Assembly: GCA_965140555.1 (NCBI GenBank)
Contig: OZ223259.1
Span: forward strand, 2,728,001 to 2,792,000
Reading direction: 5' to 3'
DNA length: 64,000 nt
From: UBA1351 sp965140555
Lineage (GTDB): Bacteria > Bacillota > Clostridia > Lachnospirales > Vallitaleaceae
Below are positions 33,724 through 44,013 of the stretch, one piece after another; the stretch's first letter is position 1; each line of letters begins with the position of its first letter. Under the pieces are notes generated by a model that saw only the letters and a list, made by a program, of their open reading frames with translations, did not search any database and was not told the origin of the DNA. Both the position numbers and the translations under genes were made by a program.

Positions 33724-35385
33724 GTGAAGAAAAGAAAATTATTCAAAAAAGTATTTGCATTACTTATGGCAACTATGATGTTGGCATCATTAACGGCTTG
33801 TAGTGAGAAACCGGCTACGGATAAGACAAGTGAAGGGGACGCAGACAAGGCCGCTACAGGAGAAAAAGATACGGCAGGAGGGGATCAAGAAACTCAGCCT
33901 GCAACCGAAGATGAATTATTTGGTGATGAAACGACAATTCGTGTTATGCTCTGGGATAGAGGTAATGCGGCTCCTGGGACAACAACCGAAGATAATGCAT
34001 TAACAAAATGGATTCAAGAACAAGTGAAAGAGTTATATAACATCAATGTGGAATATGTGTCTGTTCCAAGATCTGAATCCGATAATAAATTGAATATCAT
34101 GATGTCCGGAGGGACAGCGCCTGATATCGTATTCACTTATGACCAAACTATGTATTATAACTATGCAAACAGCGGAGCACTCCATGAGCTGAGTGAATCC
34201 TATGCCAAATTTGGAGGAAATATCGCTTCCTTCGGAAAAGAAGCACAGCCGATTGCAATGATTGGCGACGAAAGATTTGCTGTAATGAAACAAAGAGGTA
34301 CAGAATCTGCACGTCATCTCTCCTATATCCGTAAGGACTGGTTGGATGAGCTTGGTATGGATCTTCCGACAACAAAAGAGGAACTGGGTGATTATCTTTA
34401 CGCAGTCAAAGACAATAAATTGGGCGGAGACGATACGATTCCTTGGGCTATGAGCGGTCGTACAGATACCGAAAAAATGTACTTGAATTTTGTCGGCTCC
34501 TATGTAGAGCTACCGACAGATAGAGATGCATATATCTACAATGAAGCTTATATGGCAGTGGCTCCGGGATCTAAGGATGGGCTAAAAGTTTTGAATACTT
34601 GGTACAATGACGGCCTTATAAACAAAGATTTTGCGATTGACAGAGCGGAAGATGTTTACAAAGCCAATGTGGCTAACGGAAAAGTTGGCTTCTTGTTGGA
34701 TGATGTCACCAATACCCATTCTAGTTTTGAAGTGTTGAACAATGCTCTCGGAAAAGAGACTTTTGTACCGGTTCAATGTTTTGATTTACCGGATGGATCC
34801 TACCGTCTACCCTTTGAATACAGACATGCTATGTTCGTTATGATTCCTTCAAGTACAGATGATTCAAAAGTTGATGCATGTATGAAATATTTAAATTGGA
34901 TGGCAGATCCTGAAGTAGCTGTAAATATCCGATACACACCGGAGCATACCGTTGATGCCAATGGTGTTGCTATTGAACCGAGTGAAGAAGTGAAAAACGA
35001 AAAAGGCTATCCGGGAACTTGTGATGACCTTGGTATTATGAACTTGAACTTTCCATGGGCAAATGACATAGAAACATTATCACAGGTAGATTTTGCGAAT
35101 CAAGCAACAGAGTGGGCTAGTCTTGATTGGTATAGAAACTACTACAAAATGCGAGTAGAATCGCCGAACAAATTCCGTTTCCCGATTTACTCATTTATCA
35201 CAGAAGATGAGCAAACCTACGGAGCGAACATCAAGACAAGTATGGTGGAATTTGTATATACGGTAATCACAGCACCTGCGGATAAATTTAACGAGACTTA
35301 TGAAGCAGGATATCAAGAACTCGTCAATGCAGGTCTTCAAAAGATTCTTGACGGTAGAGCAGATTACTACGATAGCATTAATTAA
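33724..35385 (+). CDS. Carbohydrate ABC importer substrate-binding lipoprotein (LplA/LipO type)
   Basis: 553 residues. The signal peptide ends LTACSE (Cys26), followed by an acidic Gly/Thr/Glu linker and a type 1 extracellular solute-binding domain (IRVMLWDRGNAAPG, SGGTAPDIVFTYD, YIRKDWLDELGMDLPTT). Long proteins of this class bind complex oligosaccharides, often from pectin or related glycans. A short GC hairpin after the stop (35407-35425) may lower transcription of the enzyme genes behind it. Confidence 0.92.
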   Translation: MKKRKLFKKVFALLMATMMLASLTACSEKPATDKTSEGDADKAATGEKDTAGGDQETQPATEDELFGDETTIRVMLWDRGNAAPGTTTEDNALTKWIQEQVKELYNINVEYVSVPRSESDNKLNIMMSGGTAPDIVFTYDQTMYYNYANSGALHELSESYAKFGGNIASFGKEAQPIAMIGDERFAVMKQRGTESARHLSYIRKDWLDELGMDLPTTKEELGDYLYAVKDNKLGGDDTIPWAMSGRTDTEKMYLNFVGSYVELPTDRDAYIYNEAYMAVAPGSKDGLKVLNTWYNDGLINKDFAIDRAEDVYKANVANGKVGFLLDDVTNTHSSFEVLNNALGKETFVPVQCFDLPDGSYRLPFEYRHAMFVMIPSSTDDSKVDACMKYLNWMADPEVAVNIRYTPEHTVDANGVAIEPSEEVKNEKGYPGTCDDLGIMNLNFPWANDIETLSQVDFANQATEWASLDWYRNYYKMRVESPNKFRFPIYSFITEDEQTYGANIKTSMVEFVYTVITAPADKFNETYEAGYQELVNAGLQKILDGRADYYDSIN

Positions 35386-35406
35386 GAATGAAGGATATGA
35401 AGAGAG

Positions 35407-35425
35407 GGGCAGCAATACGCTGCCC
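35407..35425 (+). terminator. Hairpin between binding protein and enzyme genes (attenuating terminator)
   Basis: GGGCAGC and GCTGCCC with a five-base loop, followed by a short TTTAC. It is probably a partial terminator giving more binding protein than enzyme. Confidence 0.55.
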
Positions 35426-35457
35426 TTTACTTTGAAAAATGAAGGGAGTGTATCGTA

Positions 35458-36141
35458 GTGAGGGATTTTGAATTGGCAGTAAAATATAAGCCCTATATCC
35501 GATTTGACCAAAATGAACCCTTTGACATTATTGCAGTAGCATACACCATATTTGAGAAGGAAAGTCAAAGCAAGTCTTTTCCCAAAAGAAGGATCGTTGC
35601 AGATTGGAATGAAATTGACTATGTCATCGAATATGCCATCTGGTTCGACTATGATATTACGCACCTTTATGAACTAGAACATTTATGGATCTATGTGGAT
35701 AGAGAAGGAAAAGTAAAGGATGCAGAGGGTAGCTTTCACGGGAAGGTTTTAAGAATGGTATCAACGGATACAGGTCAACCCGTTATAGAAGAGGAAAATC
35801 ATTTAGTTGTCTATAGTCAACCGGGGAAGCATGCGTTTCTTCCGGAAATTCGATTGTTTCATTTGGTTACAGACCTTATGAAGTCCTGTAATGAAGATGC
35901 AGGGACTGATGCAATAGCGGTACCGGATAGGTTTAAATGTAATTTTGACATTGAAGATAAAACGGTCGTTCACTATATTCGTAAAAAATATAGTTTTATA
36001 CCAACGATGACCTTTGAAAGAAGAATATGGGAAGATACAATTCTAATGACATGGGAGGAATTGGCCTTAGCCATACCCAATCGATTAAATGCTCAGATAG
36101 AGTTGATGAAAATAGAAGGAGGAGAAGTGAATAATGGATAG
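35458..36141 (+). CDS. Conserved-looking protein of the glycan locus, function unknown
   Basis: 227 residues from GTG 35458, 9 bases after AAGGGAG. Notable motifs are YIRFDQNEPFDIIAVAY, YAIWFDYDITHLYELEHLWIYV, GSFHGK and VVYSQPGKHAFLP, rich in aromatic and acidic residues as in carbohydrate-binding or lyase-like beta-folds. It has no signal peptide, so it would act in the cytoplasm. It overlaps the next gene by 8 bp, which suggests that the two proteins work together. I do not recognise a named family. Confidence 0.8.
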   Translation: MRDFELAVKYKPYIRFDQNEPFDIIAVAYTIFEKESQSKSFPKRRIVADWNEIDYVIEYAIWFDYDITHLYELEHLWIYVDREGKVKDAEGSFHGKVLRMVSTDTGQPVIEEENHLVVYSQPGKHAFLPEIRLFHLVTDLMKSCNEDAGTDAIAVPDRFKCNFDIEDKTVVHYIRKKYSFIPTMTFERRIWEDTILMTWEELALAIPNRLNAQIELMKIEGGEVNNG

Positions 36142-37771
36142 ATATATCGATGCGTTGATTCGCTCAGCAGAAAAAAGAACAGCATATTTTATGAAGAATC
36201 AAGTGAAGAATCCAAACCGCAAGGATTTTGGAGGCCTTAAGAATCCGGTAATTGATGTAAAGCCCACGGTATACGCACTGACGACAGCTTTGGCAGTGTA
36301 TTTTAATCAAGACAGTATGTATTACAAAGATCAAACGCTTTATGAAGCCATCTGTCGAGGCATCGATTTTGTAGCAAGTTATCAGAGAGAAGACGGTACT
36401 TTTGATTATGTAACCTGTAATTTTATGTCAGCTCCGGATACTTCTTTTATCTATAAACGTTTGATTGCAGCTTACCGACTTATTATAAAATATGATAAAG
36501 AGAATGCGTTGAAAGATAGTCGAGAAAAATATCTTCAAACCATGCTAAAAGCACAAGAAGGCATTAAGAACGGAGGATTTCATACGCCGAATCATCGCTG
36601 GGCGATTTGTGCCGCGCTCATGCAAGGAGCGAATTTATTAAAAGGTGATCCGAAGGCGGATGCGTATAGAAAAAGAGCTTCGCAATATCTTGCGGAAGGG
36701 ATTGACGGCGATGAAGACGGTCAGTATGCTGAGCGTTCTACAGGAGGCTACAATGCGGTTGTTAATAATGCCATGATATCGATGTACGAAGAAACCGGAG
36801 ATGAAAAATTCTTAGGTTTTGTGGAACGGAATCTGCAAATGATGCTTTCCTATATTGATCCGGATGATTCAATCTTTACCCAAAATTCAACACGTCAAGA
36901 TCAGGGCAAGACGGAATATATGGATCGTTATTTCTATCAATATCTATATCTGACCAGTCTCAAATTCAATGCAGATTTTGATGCTGCGGCTCATAAAATT
37001 ATCAAGGATACGGTAGACAGAGGTATGGAAGCACCGGATTGTCTTCATTATATTATGTTAAATGACAGGATGCGAGACTATCACTTTTCCAGCTACGGTT
37101 TTCTAGATACTTATCGTAAGTACTATGAAAGTTCAGGGGTCGTTCGTGTCAAAACTCCGAAATTTGGATATACCTTGTTGAAAAATAGCAGTAATTTTTT
37201 ATTTATGAAAGTTAAGGAAACACCGATCTATATGAAAATCGGTGAAAGCTATTGTGCTGTTCGTGACTTCGAGGCACAGACCTTGGAAGTGGAAGAGAAA
37301 AAGTATGTCATGTCGGCAGTGGCTAAGGGGTGGTACTATTTACCCTTTGAAAACTATGAGGGAACAAGTGATTGGTGGGAGATGGACCATTCAAAAAGAG
37401 AGCTGCTATGTAATACGGAGTTGAAGATAACCGTCGAAATCAAAGAGCAAGAAGATGGATTAGATATAAAAATCTCTACAGAAGGTCTAGATCGTCTTCC
37501 CCTACGAGTGATGGTATGTATTCCAAGTGGTGCCATTATAGAAAATGAGCATTTCTACCTGTCGGCGGAAAAAGGTTCAGGTATGATATTACGTGATGGC
37601 TATGTAACTGTTTCACATCAAGATCAATGTATACAAATAGGACCGGGATTTGGTACTCATGAATTTCCGGGACACTACTCAGGAGAGAATAAGAATGATG
37701 TAGGATATACCATTTATTTTAATGAGTATACGCCATGTGATAAGACAATATCCATTAAAGTGCTTGATTAG
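36134..37771 (+). CDS. Probable (alpha/alpha)-toroid glycan-degrading enzyme
   Basis: 545 residues. The N-terminal about 330 residues are helical with repeated hairpins and motifs NHRWAICAALMQGANLL and YAERSTGGYNAVVNN. The C-terminal about 200 residues look like beta-sandwich. This two-part plan is shared by heparinase-type polysaccharide lyases and some glycoside hydrolases. The family cannot be fixed by eye. It is cytoplasmic (no signal) and sits between the importer and a GH105 gene, so it probably acts on imported uronic acid-containing oligosaccharides. Confidence 0.75.
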   Translation: MDRYIDALIRSAEKRTAYFMKNQVKNPNRKDFGGLKNPVIDVKPTVYALTTALAVYFNQDSMYYKDQTLYEAICRGIDFVASYQREDGTFDYVTCNFMSAPDTSFIYKRLIAAYRLIIKYDKENALKDSREKYLQTMLKAQEGIKNGGFHTPNHRWAICAALMQGANLLKGDPKADAYRKRASQYLAEGIDGDEDGQYAERSTGGYNAVVNNAMISMYEETGDEKFLGFVERNLQMMLSYIDPDDSIFTQNSTRQDQGKTEYMDRYFYQYLYLTSLKFNADFDAAAHKIIKDTVDRGMEAPDCLHYIMLNDRMRDYHFSSYGFLDTYRKYYESSGVVRVKTPKFGYTLLKNSSNFLFMKVKETPIYMKIGESYCAVRDFEAQTLEVEEKKYVMSAVAKGWYYLPFENYEGTSDWWEMDHSKRELLCNTELKITVEIKEQEDGLDIKISTEGLDRLPLRVMVCIPSGAIIENEHFYLSAEKGSGMILRDGYVTVSHQDQCIQIGPGFGTHEFPGHYSGENKNDVGYTIYFNEYTPCDKTISIKVLD

Positions 37772-37857
37772 ACAATTCAGGCTACAAAACCCTATAGTTT
37801 GAACGCTCTGATCATAGGATATAAGAAAATATATATAATGTAGAAAGGAATTGTCAG

Positions 37858-38964
37858 ATGTCAATGGAAAAGAAAAATATCATAGAAGATAAATTGAATA
37901 AATTAATAGTAAGCTTTCAGAAGGTGTTATATGAAGATGATGACACATTTCTGTCAAATATGAAAACAAACAATTTAGCGGGAGACGACATCTGTAAATA
38001 TCAATTTTGGGAATGGACTCAGGGCGTTGGGCTTTTCGGATTATGGAAGTTGTTTGAAAGGACCGGAGAAGAAAAATATCTGGATATGCTGATGAAGTAT
38101 TATGATGAACGTATTGAGATGGGCTTGCCTTCAAAAAACATCAATACCTGTGCCCCTATGCTGACATTATCCTACATTGCAGAACATACCAATAATAAGA
38201 CATATCATTCGCTTTGCCAAGAGTGGGCAGACTGGATTATGACAGAATTGCCGAAGACGAAAGAAGGCGGATTTCAGCATATCACCTCTGACACGTTAAA
38301 TGACCAGGAATTATGGGATGATACCTTGGTCATGACCGTACTTTTTCTTGTAAACTACGGAAGAATGACAAAGAATAGGGTGTATATTGAAGAGGCTAGA
38401 TATCAATTTCTGTTGCATGTCAAATATCTTGCCGATAAAAAGACCGGACTATGGTTTCATGGTTGGACTTTCTCGGGAAATCATAATTTTACGGAAGCCT
38501 TATGGGGAAGAGGCAATTGTTGGGTGACGATTGCTATACCGGAACTCCTTAGTATAGCACCTTATGACGATAGTACGGACCGATTTTTGATCGAGGCATT
38601 ACGAGCACAGATTGATGCTTTGGTCCAGCATCAAGATGCTAGTGGAATGTGGCACACGTTAATTAATGATGAAGAGTCCTATCTGGAAGCTAGCGCTACT
38701 TGTGGATTTGCATATGGGATATTAAGAGCGGTACATATGGGCCTTATAGATGAGGCATATAAGAATACGGCATATAAAGCGCTTGTTGCGATTCTAGAAC
38801 AGATTACCGAAGACGGGATTGTGAATCAAGTATCCTATGGAACAGCTATGGGTCGAGATTCCTTGGATTTCTACAAAACGATTGAAATCAAATCAATGCC
38901 TTATGGGCAAGCATTAGCTATTCTGTTTCTTCTGGAAGTTTTGGAAGAGTATGAAGGTGCATAG
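37858..38964 (+). CDS. GH105/GH88-type unsaturated glucuronyl or rhamnogalacturonyl hydrolase (YteR-like)
   Basis: 368 residues, typical length for GH105. The motifs WEWTQGVGLFGLWKLFE, INTCAPMLTLSYIAEHT, the Asp pair in ELWDDTLVMTVLFL (catalytic Asp in YteR) and WGRGNCWVTIAIPELL are clear. GH105 enzymes hydrate the double bond left by a polysaccharide lyase and so release unsaturated uronic acid. It lacks a signal peptide. It supports a lyase-derived substrate for the whole locus and is followed by a terminator before the mannosidase gene. Confidence 0.9.
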   Translation: MSMEKKNIIEDKLNKLIVSFQKVLYEDDDTFLSNMKTNNLAGDDICKYQFWEWTQGVGLFGLWKLFERTGEEKYLDMLMKYYDERIEMGLPSKNINTCAPMLTLSYIAEHTNNKTYHSLCQEWADWIMTELPKTKEGGFQHITSDTLNDQELWDDTLVMTVLFLVNYGRMTKNRVYIEEARYQFLLHVKYLADKKTGLWFHGWTFSGNHNFTEALWGRGNCWVTIAIPELLSIAPYDDSTDRFLIEALRAQIDALVQHQDASGMWHTLINDEESYLEASATCGFAYGILRAVHMGLIDEAYKNTAYKALVAILEQITEDGIVNQVSYGTAMGRDSLDFYKTIEIKSMPYGQALAILFLLEVLEEYEGA

Positions 38965-38979
38965 AACAAAGGGTAAAAA

Positions 38980-39018
38980 AAGTCAAATAAAACTAATTCT
39001 AGTTTATTTGGCTTTTTT
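38980..39018 (+). terminator. Intrinsic terminator after the GH105 gene
   Basis: AAGTCAAATAAAACTA pairs, with one G-U and a small mismatch, with TAGTTTATTTGGCTT, followed by six T. It splits the locus into two transcription units. Confidence 0.7.
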
Positions 39019-39039
39019 ATTAAGGAGGCCAAATAAAGT

Positions 39040-42000
39040 ATGGATACGTTGCTGGAAAAAATATATAAGACTGTACAGGATTTTTCAAAACTACGCTATG
39101 TGGATTATGAGTTAATAGAACACTACCAAATCAACACTGAATATCAAGAAGGTTCCTTTACATCCTATCAAGAAATTAAAGACTGGAGAAACTATCAGAC
39201 TGGTGATTTTTGGGGAGGGAAAGGTCAATACTGTTGGTTCAAGACCGAGGCCGTAATACCGAAACGTTTTCATGGGAAAAAGGTCGTGTTTTCCATATCA
39301 ACGGGACATAAAGAAGGTTGGGATATTAGTAACCCTCAATTCTTAATCTATGTAAATGATGTCTTGCGACAAGGCTTGGATGTCAATCACAAACAGACTC
39401 TTCTAAGTGAGCAGGCAGTAAGGGGGAACACCTATTCTGTCGTACTTTTAGGGCACTCGGGTATAGAGGAAGAGAAAGTAATTCTGACTTCAGAGCTGAA
39501 GGTGATTGATGTTTTATTGGAGGATTTTTATTACAATCTATCCAATCTGTTTTGGACATTTACGGTGATGGATTTACAGGATTATCAGCGTCCGGAGCTA
39601 CTTCGTAAACTGATTGAATGTATGGATTTATTAGATCTTCGAAGAGACTATTCAGAAGCGTTCTATCATAGTGTAGAAGTGGCTAATACATATTTGATTA
39701 AAAATTATTATACCAAGGTCGATGAGAGCAGGCCACTGGTAACAACCATCGGACATACACATATTGATGTCGCTTGGCTTTGGACGATTGAGGAAACAAA
39801 GAAAAAGGTTGTAAGAAGCTTCTCGACGGTCCTTGAGCTGATGCAGCAATTTCCCGATTATAAGTTTATGTCGAGTCAGCCACAGCTTTATGAATTTGTA
39901 AAAACATATGAACCTGAATTGTTCGAGAGAATTAAACAAAAAGTAAAAGAGGGGCGTTGGGAAGTTGATGGTGGTATGTGGCTAGAGGCGGACTGTAATC
40001 TTCCTTCAGGAGAGTCTTTATCGAGACAGTTCTTATACGGAATACAATTTATGAAGAAGGAATTTGATGTGGAGGCGACCACCTTATGGCTACCGGATGT
40101 ATTCGGTTATAGTGCGGCACTACCTCAGCTCCTTCGAAAAAGCGGCCTTTCCTATATGATGACCTCTAAATTGGATTGGAATAGTCACAACAAAATGCCC
40201 CATGATACCTTTATCTGGCGCGGTATTGATGGGAGTGAAATTCTGACCCACTTAATAACGACGACCAATGCCGTCAGTTATCACGAGGATATTTATCAGC
40301 AGAGAGAAGAAAACCCCCAAACGACGTATAACGGAAGGTTGAATCCCAATCAAGTCAAAGGAACATGGATACGGTATCAAGATCAATTAGTGAGCGATGA
40401 GACCTTGCAATTGTTCGGATTTGGAGACGGAGGTGGCGGACCGACAGAAGAGATGCTTGAAAACTATAAGCGCTTGAAGTACGGCTTGCCCGGATTACCA
40501 AGGACAGGGATGGATTTTCAGAAGAACTATTTCCGACGACTTCAGTCTAAAGTCGAAACAAGTCCTTATATCAAGAAATGGCAGGGAGAGCTTTATCTTG
40601 AATTCCATCAAGGAACCTATACGTCCATGGCAAAAAATAAGCGAGCCAATCGTAAAGCGGAACTCTTGTATCAAAAGGTTGAGTTTTTAATACCCTTGCT
40701 TCCTTATATAACCCCGACTATAGCTATCCAAGTGACGAAATACGCTCGAACTGGAAGCGTATTCTTTTATACCAATTTCATGATATCATACCGGGGACCA
40801 GTATTTCTGAAGTTTATGAAGTCACGGATCAAGGGTATGATGAAATCGTTCGCCATGGAGAGCTGTTAATAAATAAGGCGTTGGAAGCATTATGTCATCC
40901 ATTAATAGTACCCAAAGATACTTGTGTGGTGGTCAATGCCTTGTCACATCAAAGGAGCGATCTAGTCACCCTTGTTGCTGACACCGATGAAGTATTGACA
41001 AGAATCACCGATGAAAAGGGGATAGAATATCCGTTATGCTACGATCCATCAACGAAGGAATATACATTTTTGGCAGAAGAGATTCCGTCCTTTGGATTGA
41101 AATATTATCAGCTTCACTTTGAACAAGGGAATATGGAGGAGCATTCGTCCATTCAGAAGTCGAAGGTTGCCAGCGAGAAAGCAGGAGTCAAAGCGATTCA
41201 AAACAGCTATTATCATATACAGTTCAATGAGAGCATGGAGATTGTTTCCTTGTATGATAAGGAGAATGGTCGAGAAATGATCAGGAAGGGTGGACGAGGA
41301 AATATCTTACAACTTTTTGAGGATAGACCGAGACAGTTTGATAATTGGAACATTGACGGCAGCTACAAAGACAAAGTGTATGAAATCGGACAAGTTGAGT
41401 CCGTTGAAATAGAGGAGAATAATCCATTCTACATAGGCGTGAAGGTCACTCGCAACTATGGAGCATCCACAATAGTCCAAAAAATGCTTTTGTACCATCA
41501 TCACAAACGTATCGATTTTTGTACGGAGGTAGATTGGCATGAAAGGCACGTCTTGTTAAAGGCAGCCTTTGAGATTGATTTGAATGCAGACCAAGCCACC
41601 TATGACATTCAATACGGAAATATAAGGAGAGCCACCCATAACAATACCGGTTGGGAAGAGGCTCAATATGAGGTTTGTGCCCATAAGTGGGCTGATGTAT
41701 CTGAGGGAGGCTATGGCATTAGTATGATGAATGATTGTAAGTACGGTCATGATATTAAGGAGAATTGCATGCGCCTTACTTTAATCAAGTGTGGGACTTA
41801 CCCGAATGAAGAGGCGGATCAAGGACTGCATCAGTTTACCTACGCTTTATATGGACATGATAAGACCTGGCGAGAAGCCGATACGACGGAGTTAGCCTAT
41901 GACTTAAATGTTCCCCTTCAGGCATATCGAGTAACACAAGACGCTGTGAAGGAAGCTCCGGTGCAACAAGCAAATCATGTCCATCCGATTCAGTTTATTC

Positions 42001-42248
42001 ATTGCATGGAAAGCAATATCGTTATTGACACGATCAAAATGGCTGAAGAAGAAGACGGAATCATTATTCGCTTATTTGAAAATAAGAACATACGATGTCG
42101 GTCACATTTTGTTACAGGATTCAATATAAAAACAATCACATGGTGTGATTTGGTAGAAAATCCTTTGGAAGCCCTCGAGTTTGAAGGAAATACCTTTGAG
42201 CTGGATATCAAGGGATATGAAGTGATTACCTTAAAACTAACAGTCTAA
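39040..42248 (+). pseudogene. GH38-type alpha-mannosidase gene with a one-base frameshift
   Basis: The frame from ATG 39040 carries the GH38 motifs GHTHIDVAWLW (His239, His241, Asp243) and LWLPDVFGYS (nucleophile Asp353). Near codon 548 a T5 run (40684-40688) leads into nonsense ending at 40869. In the -1-shifted frame SLYNPDYSYPSDEIRSNW, KRILLYQFHDIIPGTS continue the protein without a break into 40881-42248. One extra T restores about 1069 codons, the normal length. As read, no complete enzyme is made. Slippage, sequencing error and true decay are all possible. Confidence 0.88.
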
Positions 42249-42265
42249 AAGGAGCGTGCAGGATT

Positions 42266-44002
42266 ATGAAAATAAAAAAATTACTTTCCATCATGATGAC
42301 CATGAATAATGATAAATTAGATTCCATGACGCATGAAGAGGCTACCCGGTATTTTATGGAATTCGTGAATGCTAGGTATAAGAAGTTAATGGACTATGAA
42401 GCTAAGTTAAAGGAAAGAGGCATTGATCTTGAAGAACGGAAAAGGGCCCTAGAGCATGGGTCGCTATTATCTGAAATGCAAAAGGTGTCCGTTATTGTAA
42501 CCGATGAAGAAGGGATACCCTTGTGTGCAAGGGTGAAGGTCTATCCTATTTTGGAAGGAGAAAATCCTCAAAACTTCAATCGTGTAAACGGTCGAATTGA
42601 TAGGATATTGAGAAATACCGATGAAAAAGGGCAGCTTACCATGGAAGTGCCTACTCATGAATGCATCGGATATAGTAGAGGAAAGTTGCAGATTGCCAAG
42701 ATTATTGCTTGGGTGATTGAGGTATCTAAGGGGTCAGAATATGAACCGATTGAGTCCCTATGCAGTTTGAGTGATGAGGAGAAAGGGCTTCCTGTCCATC
42801 GTTTTCGCTTGAAAAAGATTCTTAACCTACGTGCATTAGGCTGGGTTGCTGGCGATATTCATCACCATAGTGTATACAGTAGTCCTTTATATGGAGGAAC
42901 AGATGATGTCATTGAGAGTGCCAAAGAGGTTAGAGATTCCATGGTTTCAAGTGGCTTATCCTTTGGTGCACTGAGTGATCATCATAATATATTGAATCAC
43001 GAGGATTGGTCACGAACAGAAACAGAAGAATTTCTTCCGATTGTTTCAAAGGAAATATCGACGTCCAACGGTCATGTAATGGCGATGAACGTATCAGACG
43101 ATGTGATTTATCAAATTCCGAAGGATGAGGATAGACAGTTTGATGTTCTACTCTCCGAATTTATTCGCATTACAGAGGAAATCAAGGATAAGGGAGGACT
43201 TGCCCAGATCAATCATCCTCGTGACATGAATCCTTCAATCTCATTGAGTAGTCAAATGACGGAATATACCGAACTTTTTGACACCATGGAGATATGGAAT
43301 GGCTCGATCCCATTTATGCCCGGAACGACCAATGATCAAGCGTTTCAGCTGTGGTTGAATTGCTTTAGAAACGATGAGTTTATTCCTGCAACGAGCGGAA
43401 GTGATACCCACAATACGAGAGCGGATGATTACCATGAGCTCTATAATGAATTATCGTGGTTAGCATATCATATGGAAAGAGACGAAGAAAACCTTAAGGA
43501 TCCGGAATTAAAGGAATTTTTGTATCAATTTAAGGAAACGGCAGAGATTTTTGAAAAGTGGGCAGAAGAAAATCTAGGGAGTGGAGGTGTCAGGACATTT
43601 GTACATTGTACGGACCCCTCAAATCTTAAGGTGGAGGAAATCTTGAATAGCTTGAAGATGGGAAAAAGTTTCTTGACTAACGGGCCGATTCTTTTGCCGA
43701 CACTCTTAGGTAAGACCATAGGTGATCATGTTGTCATTGAGGATGACAATGAACTGTCCGTACATATTCAACTGTATAGTCATCAACCGCTAGAAGAGCT
43801 GCGAATCTATGGGAAGAACGGACGAATAAAAACGATCGGATTACAAAAAGCCCTTCGAGCAATCAAAGGACATTATGAATGGGAGTTTGATTTCAGCATA
43901 GATAGGACCTTGTTACAAAAGAATGATGGCATCGTTCTAAGAGCCTTGAGCGATTACACCAATCAAGTTATCACCAATCCGATTTTTATCGAGAGGAAAT
44001 AG
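42266..44002 (+). CDS. CehA/McbA-type PHP-domain metallohydrolase (large form)
   Basis: 578 residues. After an N-terminal part of about 190 residues (partly a beta-domain), the PHP-type metal motif GDIHHHSVYSS appears, then FGALSDHHN, NINHP-like QINHPRD and GSDTHN. These residues build a two- or three-metal site as in PHP phosphoesterases. Family members hydrolyse varied bonds, and the substrate is unknown. It follows the mannosidase gene by 17 bp and shares the locus with a second, shorter PHP protein at 49262. Confidence 0.82.
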   Translation: MKIKKLLSIMMTMNNDKLDSMTHEEATRYFMEFVNARYKKLMDYEAKLKERGIDLEERKRALEHGSLLSEMQKVSVIVTDEEGIPLCARVKVYPILEGENPQNFNRVNGRIDRILRNTDEKGQLTMEVPTHECIGYSRGKLQIAKIIAWVIEVSKGSEYEPIESLCSLSDEEKGLPVHRFRLKKILNLRALGWVAGDIHHHSVYSSPLYGGTDDVIESAKEVRDSMVSSGLSFGALSDHHNILNHEDWSRTETEEFLPIVSKEISTSNGHVMAMNVSDDVIYQIPKDEDRQFDVLLSEFIRITEEIKDKGGLAQINHPRDMNPSISLSSQMTEYTELFDTMEIWNGSIPFMPGTTNDQAFQLWLNCFRNDEFIPATSGSDTHNTRADDYHELYNELSWLAYHMERDEENLKDPELKEFLYQFKETAEIFEKWAEENLGSGGVRTFVHCTDPSNLKVEEILNSLKMGKSFLTNGPILLPTLLGKTIGDHVVIEDDNELSVHIQLYSHQPLEELRIYGKNGRIKTIGLQKALRAIKGHYEWEFDFSIDRTLLQKNDGIVLRALSDYTNQVITNPIFIERK

Positions 44003-44013
44003 AAGGCTTTTTT

